DNA from: a virus
Strand: one strand, 5' to 3'
Virus record (IMG/VR): IMGVR_UViG_3300042566_000938
Location: 1-35,189 of that record
Length of the DNA stretch: 35,189 nucleotides
Shown here: positions 30,653 through 35,189 of the stretch, one piece after another
Position numbering within the stretch: position 1 is the stretch's first letter
How the letters are laid out: each line of letters starts with the position of its first letter
Position numbers and translations under genes: made by a program
Notes under the pieces: generated by a model
The model's input: only the letters and a program-made list of their open reading frames with translations
What the model was told of the DNA's origin: nothing
Database searches by the model: none

Positions 30653-31103
30653 TGTCGCTAACCTCTAGCCACTCATAGCCATTAGTCAGGCCAAGCCTAA
30701 ATTCATCAATAACCTCAGGCGATTGAGCATCAATTCCCTGATTGATCTCATATGCCTTGCCCCTAGATTTTGGGGCCAGCAAAGTAAGCTCATTATCGGA
30801 TAGCCAGATGTCATTACTATTTCCAGCGCCGTAGCCTCTTGATTGGCCGAAGGGGCCAGTATTTTGTTGCCAGTAAGTTAGATTTTCTGGATTTCTTAGG
30901 ATCCTTGTGGTCATCCTGGCGACAACCATTTTTACAACTGCGATAGATAGCGATTCATCGTCAATCCTGGCCTGGATCCCAGGATACTCGGAAAGGATAA
31001 TTGTTTCCGCATCATCGATTAGGGCCTGGATCAGATCCTCATCTGTTGGCTTATCATTACCAACCCATCGATCTAAAACATCCTGGGGAGAAGTCCAGCT
31101 CAT
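30639..31103 (-). CDS. Head-tail adaptor, Gp19/Gp15/Gp42-like
   Basis: A 154-residue protein that starts MSWTSPQDVLDRWVG and continues with the ALIDDAETIILSEYPGI helix, the pattern of head-tail adaptors that bind the portal. It is first after the capsid gene. The C-terminus is acidic. Confidence 0.75.
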   Translation of the reverse strand: MSWTSPQDVLDRWVGNDKPTDEDLIQALIDDAETIILSEYPGIQARIDDESLSIAVVKMVVARMTTRILRNPENLTYWQQNTGPFGQSRGYGAGNSNDIWLSDNELTLLAPKSRGKAYEINQGIDAQSPEVIDEFRLGLTNGYEWLEVSDNDLY

Positions 31104-31134
31104 AGATTGCCTTTCAGCTAAAAAGTTTTGGGGT

Positions 31135-31164
31135 GCTAGGGGCCAGCCGAAGCCAGCCCCTAGC
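31135..31164 (-). terminator. Terminator-like hairpin after the major capsid gene
   Basis: On the minus strand GCTAGGGGC pairs with GCCCCTAGC, with an inner extension closed by a TTCG tetraloop, giving a stem of about 13 pairs with two wobbles. It starts 14 bases after the capsid stop. A short T5 run occurs about ten bases later, so full termination is uncertain; it may lower downstream expression relative to capsid. Confidence 0.75.
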
Positions 31165-31178
31165 GGGGTTGCCTAATG

Positions 31179-32027
31179 TTAGGCGGTTAGCTTCTTGAAA
31201 GCTGCGATGTCGCTAATGCGGAATCCAACTTCGATTTCTGCTAGAACAGCAAACATGTTCTGCTGGAATAGGTTTACAGTTGATTCGCCAACCTCAAGAG
31301 TAGCCTGGTCGCTGATCTTGATGTTTACGCCCTCAACCTGGCCCCAGACTGCCTGTGACCAGTCGCCTGTGAATCCAAGAACATCGGTTGTGGTGTCTAG
31401 GTAAGCTGCCTTTGACTTGAATACTGGACGGCCCAATACGGATCCGATTCCACCCTCAGCCTGGAGGTTGCTGATGAACAATGGACGACCCTGCTCATCT
31501 TTTTCGCCTAGAAGCTTTGCCTCGCCTTGTGGGGAAACAATGATTCCGTTCATGTCATAGCCAGATGCGCCTAGTGCTGATAGTCCAGCAACCATTCCAT
31601 CGTAGTCAAGAACATGAGCCGAAGCGCTAGACAAGTTATCAAAGTCTGAGCCTGGGTTGGTTCCGTGGAATACGGTGGTGTCAAACTTCTTAGCTAGCGC
31701 GTTTGGCAAGCGAGAAGCTAGGGCGTTGTATAGAGCTGGAAGGTCGCGACGGAACTCGTTAGAGAAAGTCTCGATAACTGCCAACTTGTAAGGGCGTAGA
31801 ACCTTTGTTGAGGCTGCGCCATTAGATACTGGCTTAGCTTCGGTTTCTCCTACCCATGCGGCAGTTGGCTCGCCAGTAATAATGTTTACTGCTGTGCCTC
31901 TGCCTGGAAGGTCAATCCTGCGAGCAGCGCTCTGGATGACTGACATCTCTAGAACCTTGCCCAGGATCTCTCCTGATACATCTGAAGGTAGCTCGATGCT
32001 ACCTGAACTTCTGTTTAGGTCTGCCAT
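31179..32027 (-). CDS. Major capsid protein (HK97 fold)
   Basis: A 282-residue protein forming the icosahedral shell. The SGEILGKVLEMSVIQSAARRI start, the RPYKLAVIETFSNEFRRDLP strand region, NALAKKFDTTVFHG and the FRISDIAAFKKLTA end are typical of HK97-fold phage capsids. Codon use differs from neighbours: GAC, AAC and AAG are frequent, and GATC is not enriched here, which suggests selection for fast translation. It is framed by scaffold upstream and a hairpin downstream. Confidence 0.93.
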   Translation of the reverse strand: MADLNRSSGSIELPSDVSGEILGKVLEMSVIQSAARRIDLPGRGTAVNIITGEPTAAWVGETEAKPVSNGAASTKVLRPYKLAVIETFSNEFRRDLPALYNALASRLPNALAKKFDTTVFHGTNPGSDFDNLSSASAHVLDYDGMVAGLSALGASGYDMNGIIVSPQGEAKLLGEKDEQGRPLFISNLQAEGGIGSVLGRPVFKSKAAYLDTTTDVLGFTGDWSQAVWGQVEGVNIKISDQATLEVGESTVNLFQQNMFAVLAEIEVGFRISDIAAFKKLTA

Positions 32028-32045
32028 GTTAGCAAACTCCTTTTC

Positions 32046-32540
32046 TTATAGTAGATCGCTCAAAGCTGAGGCAAAAGAATCAGCAGTAGTTTGAGAACTA
32101 CTTGTTGGCTTCCCTTGATTCAGATCTGGCTTGATTGGTGTTTTTGACTGATTGGCCATGAGCGACAATAGTTTCTCAGCAGCTTGCTCTAATTCCTCGC
32201 GGGTAGAGCCAGTCAGTAGATCGATCGCTTCGGCAGGAATGCTTTTCTGAGAAGCAACCTCGTAGCGGATCAGTTTGGCACTAGCCTCAGATGCTAGGGC
32301 CTCAGCAGATTCCAATTTTTCAGCAAGCTTTTCATACTCGCTCTTTTGGCTCTGTTCATACTCTTTCCATTTTGCGGCGGCCTCGCTATCAGCCTTTGCG
32401 GCTTTAGCGCGACCCTCCCACTTACGGGCTTCGGATTTCCAGTCGATCTCAGTCTTATCGCCTTGCGGCTCATCGATGATTTCGATGCTTTCATCCTCGG
32501 ACTTTATTTCAGTATTTGTTTCTGTTGTTATATCGCTCAT
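32046..32540 (-). CDS. Capsid scaffolding protein
   Basis: A 164-residue, acidic and helical protein with a long coiled coil (KWEGRAKAAKADSEAAAKW through LASEASAKL) and a Ser/Thr-rich C-terminus, typical of scaffold proteins placed directly before the capsid gene. It guides prohead assembly and is removed before packaging. SD GGAGAA precedes the ATG, downstream of a CCATGCGG pair. Confidence 0.85.
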   Translation of the reverse strand: MSDITTETNTEIKSEDESIEIIDEPQGDKTEIDWKSEARKWEGRAKAAKADSEAAAKWKEYEQSQKSEYEKLAEKLESAEALASEASAKLIRYEVASQKSIPAEAIDLLTGSTREELEQAAEKLLSLMANQSKTPIKPDLNQGKPTSSSQTTADSFASALSDLL

Positions 32541-32598
32541 GCGTTTTCTCCATGCGGATAATCAGCCATGCGGCTGGATCTGGCGCGGTGCCAGAAAT
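32541..32598 (-). promoter_or_regulatory. Leader of scaffold gene with CCATGCGG repeats and a hairpin
   Basis: CCATGCGG lies at 32550-32557 and 32566-32573 (16 bases apart), the second inside CAGCC-ATGC-GGCTG, a 5-bp inverted repeat. A hairpin TCTGGC/GCCAGA (32578-32594) lies upstream. The same repeat family precedes the P27 small terminase gene, so a shared factor or RNA structure may link the two genes. Confidence 0.55.
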
Positions 32599-33354
32599 CT
32601 AATGCCATCCCGTTACCTGCCGCATTAGGCGGAGGTGATTTGGGGTGTTCATAACTAAATCAGGTCTAAGGGCTGCGGCCTGCTTGGTTTTCATTGAATA
32701 CCAGCCAAATTCTTGGCGTTGCCTCTCTAGCTCTTTATCAGCCAGGGAATAAGCCTCATTTACTTGCTTATAAATCGGAAGCTCGGTTCTTTTTCCGCCC
32801 GTAAAGATTGGCCTTAGCGTACAACGGCAAAAGTTATGATAACCATCAAAATAGCTATCCCGTTGGGCCTCGGCTACGGCAGCCATCGTTAGACAGAAAG
32901 CGCATGAATTAGCGCTCGGAACTCGCTCGTAAGTTGTTCCATCTGGATCAGATACTATGTTTAGATCAATAGTTTCTCGATCACCCTGTAAAACTAATCT
33001 TTGAACTCCGCCAGATAAAGTGCTTTGGAAAGTATCATAGGATACGCCTTTTGTCAGCTGAGCAATTCCAAATCCGATAGCCGCATCCATCTCATCAACA
33101 TTAGATAGGATCGCTGGTTTTGCTTTATATTCAGTCGGCAGATTTTGAGTTGATCTTTCTTTATCGTAATCCCTGGCGCTGATAATCCCTGCTACATTAC
33201 CAAATTGCTTGGCAACTGCGGGCATCGTTTTCCTTAGCTGGCCAGCAATCTCAGGAATGGATCTATCTTTGAGTAAATCAGTTATCTCGATAGTTGTGGC
33301 GATTGCTAAAGTTGTTGTTTCTTTTAGCTGTTGCCTTTTTATTTCGATAGGCAT
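32599..33354 (-). CDS. MuF-like minor capsid protein
   Basis: A 251-residue protein between portal and scaffold. The C-terminal part has ERVPSANSCAFCLTMAA and later YHNFCRCTLRP, the Cys/His pattern seen in MuF-like minor head proteins of actinophages. It is probably attached to the portal inside the head and may be ejected with DNA. Its ATG overlaps the portal stop by one base (TAATG). Confidence 0.8.
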   Translation of the reverse strand: MPIEIKRQQLKETTTLAIATTIEITDLLKDRSIPEIAGQLRKTMPAVAKQFGNVAGIISARDYDKERSTQNLPTEYKAKPAILSNVDEMDAAIGFGIAQLTKGVSYDTFQSTLSGGVQRLVLQGDRETIDLNIVSDPDGTTYERVPSANSCAFCLTMAAVAEAQRDSYFDGYHNFCRCTLRPIFTGGKRTELPIYKQVNEAYSLADKELERQRQEFGWYSMKTKQAAALRPDLVMNTPNHLRLMRQVTGWH

Positions 33355-34763
33355 TAGGCCTCTGTTATCTCATCTGTTCCGCCTGCTCGGCCTGCTAGAT
33401 TAGCGACTACTGGATTTTCTGTCGCTGCTAGGCTGGCCTGGGCTAGATTAGAAACTAAATTATTGGCTGCGGCTGCTTCCTTCTCGGCCATCAAAACGGC
33501 CTTATCGGTTTCGCTCAATCCGATTCTATTGTAAGTGATCTCAGAATCAGGCAATAAAACGCCAGCTGATATTAGCTTGACCGCTTCGTCTGCTGCGGCT
33601 GCCCTGGTTGGCGTTGCTGGATCTCTCCATATTGGCCTAATCTCATTTGCCTCGGCTGGGACTGATCCATCTCTAACCAATAGAGCCAGGCGCGCTACCT
33701 CTGACCAAGTACGGCCAAATTGTCTTTGCCTTCTCTCGGCTCTCTTAACCAATCTAGCCTCCATCTGGCGGATCGCATCCGCGCTTGATGGGTTATCGGT
33801 CTGGAATCCAAGATAGCTGGATGGAATAGCTGTCTCGGCAGCCAATAGCTGAGCGTAAGCTCGGATCTGCTCAAAGTAAGGGCGGGTGTCATTAGCCTGA
33901 AATTGGCCAACTTGCGGCATTACATTTTCGGCTTCGTTATAAGGAATACCTAAAACTCGACCCTGGTAAACAGACCAAGGATTGAGGGGCCTGCCATCAG
34001 CATCAAGGAAAACATCTTCCGATGCGCCAAGAATGTAGCGCTGTGGGGCTGAGTAGAACTCTCTCGCAACTTCGGCCCCAAGCAAGGTTCTCATAGCGCT
34101 ATCTGTATAGCTTCTTACTGCCCTAGTAATTTCTGTTCGACCATAAGGATCTCCAGATCTTGGGTTATTAGGAAGCTGAGCAACTAAAACCCTGCCAAGG
34201 TTATGAATATCCCGATCAACATCCATCCATCTGCGATTATTCCACTCAAGGAATATTGTTTGATCTGGCAGATACATTGTTCCGCGAACTGGCGCGCCTG
34301 AATCATCTCTATCTACTAATAGGGCAGAGGATAGCCTTCTGGTTCTCATATCCCAGATAGCCGTCATTTTTTTAGGCGATTCGATAGTAATTAGCGGATC
34401 AGGTTCGCCATCAATACCGCGCCCAATAGTCACAAATCCTGTTCCAAAAATTAGGGCATCTTTGTGGCCCATAGAGCTTTCCAGATCCATTTGGTTCATA
34501 CGGAAAATATCATTGATTCCAAGATCAGCCTGATCAATAAAGCCTTCCAGATCCAGGCGTTCCTCTAAAACATCAACGGCTGTGCCAGCCCAGCCCACTA
34601 CTGTTTCGACAGATGTGAGCTGAGGCGGGATCGAGATCCTAAGATCCTTTAGCTTATTGCGGCCATAGTAATAGCGCTCTAAGACAAAGTTTTTAGTATC
34701 ATGCTTTTGGAGTTTGCGAAATAAATAATCTAGTAGATCGACTTCATCAGAAGTTAGGCTCAT
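33354..34763 (-). CDS. Portal protein, SPP1 gp6-like
   Basis: A 469-residue protein, the twelve-fold ring at the head vertex. YYYGRNKLKDLRISIPPQL near residue 30, GWAGTAVDVLEERL and the DNPSSADAIRQMEARLVKRAERRQ segment in the second half are characteristic. Alanine-rich C-terminus. It overlaps the large terminase stop (ATGA). Confidence 0.92.
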   Translation of the reverse strand: MSLTSDEVDLLDYLFRKLQKHDTKNFVLERYYYGRNKLKDLRISIPPQLTSVETVVGWAGTAVDVLEERLDLEGFIDQADLGINDIFRMNQMDLESSMGHKDALIFGTGFVTIGRGIDGEPDPLITIESPKKMTAIWDMRTRRLSSALLVDRDDSGAPVRGTMYLPDQTIFLEWNNRRWMDVDRDIHNLGRVLVAQLPNNPRSGDPYGRTEITRAVRSYTDSAMRTLLGAEVAREFYSAPQRYILGASEDVFLDADGRPLNPWSVYQGRVLGIPYNEAENVMPQVGQFQANDTRPYFEQIRAYAQLLAAETAIPSSYLGFQTDNPSSADAIRQMEARLVKRAERRQRQFGRTWSEVARLALLVRDGSVPAEANEIRPIWRDPATPTRAAAADEAVKLISAGVLLPDSEITYNRIGLSETDKAVLMAEKEAAAANNLVSNLAQASLAATENPVVANLAGRAGGTDEITEA

Positions 34764-35189
34764 AGGATCATTGCCCTTCGGTTATTGTTCATTTTCCGGT
34801 CTTTGGTTGCTTGCCTGGCCCCATTAGCCAATACAGCGCAAGCTAGTAAGTCAATTTTACGGGGCGAATTCTTTTTCTCTTTGCGAAAGCTTCCAGCTTC
34901 GGTTGCTACGGCATTGAGAACATGGCGCTCTAATGTCTTATCGCCATCATGGCCTATTTCTTTTGCTACTATATCAGCGATAAATTGCTGAGCTAGGGGG
35001 GCCATGCGGCCATTTGTCGGAGGTATTCTTTCTACTCTTTTACGCCATTGTTTTGACCATTCTAAAACATCTGGCTCATAAAAGCTTGGATCTGCCCAAA
35101 GCATCTTTACATCATAATCATCAAATAACTTTTGGATGGCAGCGTTCACTTCTTGGCGATCAACAACCCAATCTGGATCCGTTGGATCT
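34760..35189 (-). CDS. terL: Terminase large subunit, C-terminal part (continues from position 1)
   Basis: Open at the right edge of the window; after removing the 127-base repeat it supplies residues 411-510 of the large terminase. A nuclease-type acidic motif, RKIDLLACAV (Asp about residue 481), pairs with D340 in the other part to bind the metal for DNA cleavage. An apparent ATG at 35149 (residue 382) is internal and not a real start. The stop overlaps the portal start. Confidence 0.92.
   Translation of the reverse strand, partial: DPTDPDWVVDRQEVNAAIQKLFDDYDVKMLWADPSFYEPDVLEWSKQWRKRVERIPPTNGRMAPLAQQFIADIVAKEIGHDGDKTLERHVLNAVATEAGSFRKEKKNSPRKIDLLACAVLANGARQATKDRKMNNNRRAMIL
35063..35189. 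repeat. Right copy of 127-bp exact terminal repeat
   Basis: Identical to bases 1-127. It is best read as assembly overlap of a circular map; the true physical ends of the virion DNA are not shown by it. Confidence 0.95.

Noticed and set aside
31853-31862. Extra CCATGCGG words in the capsid gene, and one at 35001-35010 in terL
   Set aside because: Single copies inside coding sequence. The capsid copy lacks the inverted flanks; the terL copy has a 4-bp stem, but one site is not evidence of function.
32275-32628. 117-codon plus-strand frame opposite the scaffold gene
   Set aside because: Ser/Ala-rich shadow of the scaffold coiled coil; no start signals and no homology.
34760-35149. Separate 129-residue gene before portal
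   Set aside because: It is the C-terminal part of the large terminase, cut by the contig ends.
1-35189. CRISPR array, insertion sequence, integrase or lysogeny repressor
   Set aside because: No regularly spaced repeats with spacers, no transposase motifs, and no serine or tyrosine recombinase among the frames. The tRNA-like element alone is not enough to claim integration.

Overview
The window reads as a complete, circularly closed genome of a tailed (siphovirus-type) phage. Its first 127 bases are repeated exactly as its last 127 bases. The large terminase gene is cut by the contig ends and becomes one continuous 510-codon frame when they are joined, so the unit genome is about 35,062 bp. 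The host is most likely an actinobacterium: the phage carries a WhiB-type iron-sulfur regulator, a WhiB-like leaderless promoter layout, actinophage-style head, tail and lysis proteins, and an endolysin with an apparent Cpl-7 wall-binding module. Base composition is moderate to low GC, so a low-GC planktonic actinobacterium is my best guess, but that is inference. I see no integrase and no repressor, so a lytic life style is likely.

Except for whiB, all genes are on the minus strand. In transcription order, an HNH nuclease and a P27-type small terminase (7437 to 6346) lead into a DNA-modification cassette (6346 to 1596). The cassette holds a ParB-like protein, a DpdA-like transglycosylase, QueC, a XapX mini-protein, a DUF6884-like protein, QueD, QueE and FolE. 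It is followed by an HTH protein and the large terminase, across the contig join, then portal, MuF-like protein, scaffold and major capsid (34763 to 31179). Head-tail connectors, major tail protein, a frameshifted tail chaperone pair, tape measure, Dit-like, Gp37-like and variable tip/fibre proteins come next. The block ends with lysis genes and an intrinsic terminator near 17592-17629.

A second block (17526 to 7680) carries an HTH protein, a metallophosphoesterase, a sigma-like factor, whiB on the plus strand, a YqaJ-type exonuclease with a putative annealing protein, several small proteins, a second HNH protein, a replication initiator, an SSB-like protein and RusA. It finishes with a run of very small, translationally coupled genes and a tRNA/tmRNA-like element. 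Several genes of 50-60 codons were found by reading the gaps directly.

The central system is a self-contained route from GTP to preQ0 (FolE, QueD, QueE, QueC) plus a DpdA-like enzyme that would exchange guanine in phage DNA for the 7-deazaguanine base. No QueF, amidinotransferase or glutamine amidotransferase fusion is visible, so preQ0 itself is the predicted modification. Distinctive features are a repeated GPNIH-type tail on the DpdA-like protein, a QueD with altered zinc-ligand positions, a XapX mini-protein inside the cassette, and two packaging genes that appear to start at rare ATT and ATC codons. Two clusters of CCATGCGG-centred inverted repeats lie upstream of the small terminase and scaffold genes.
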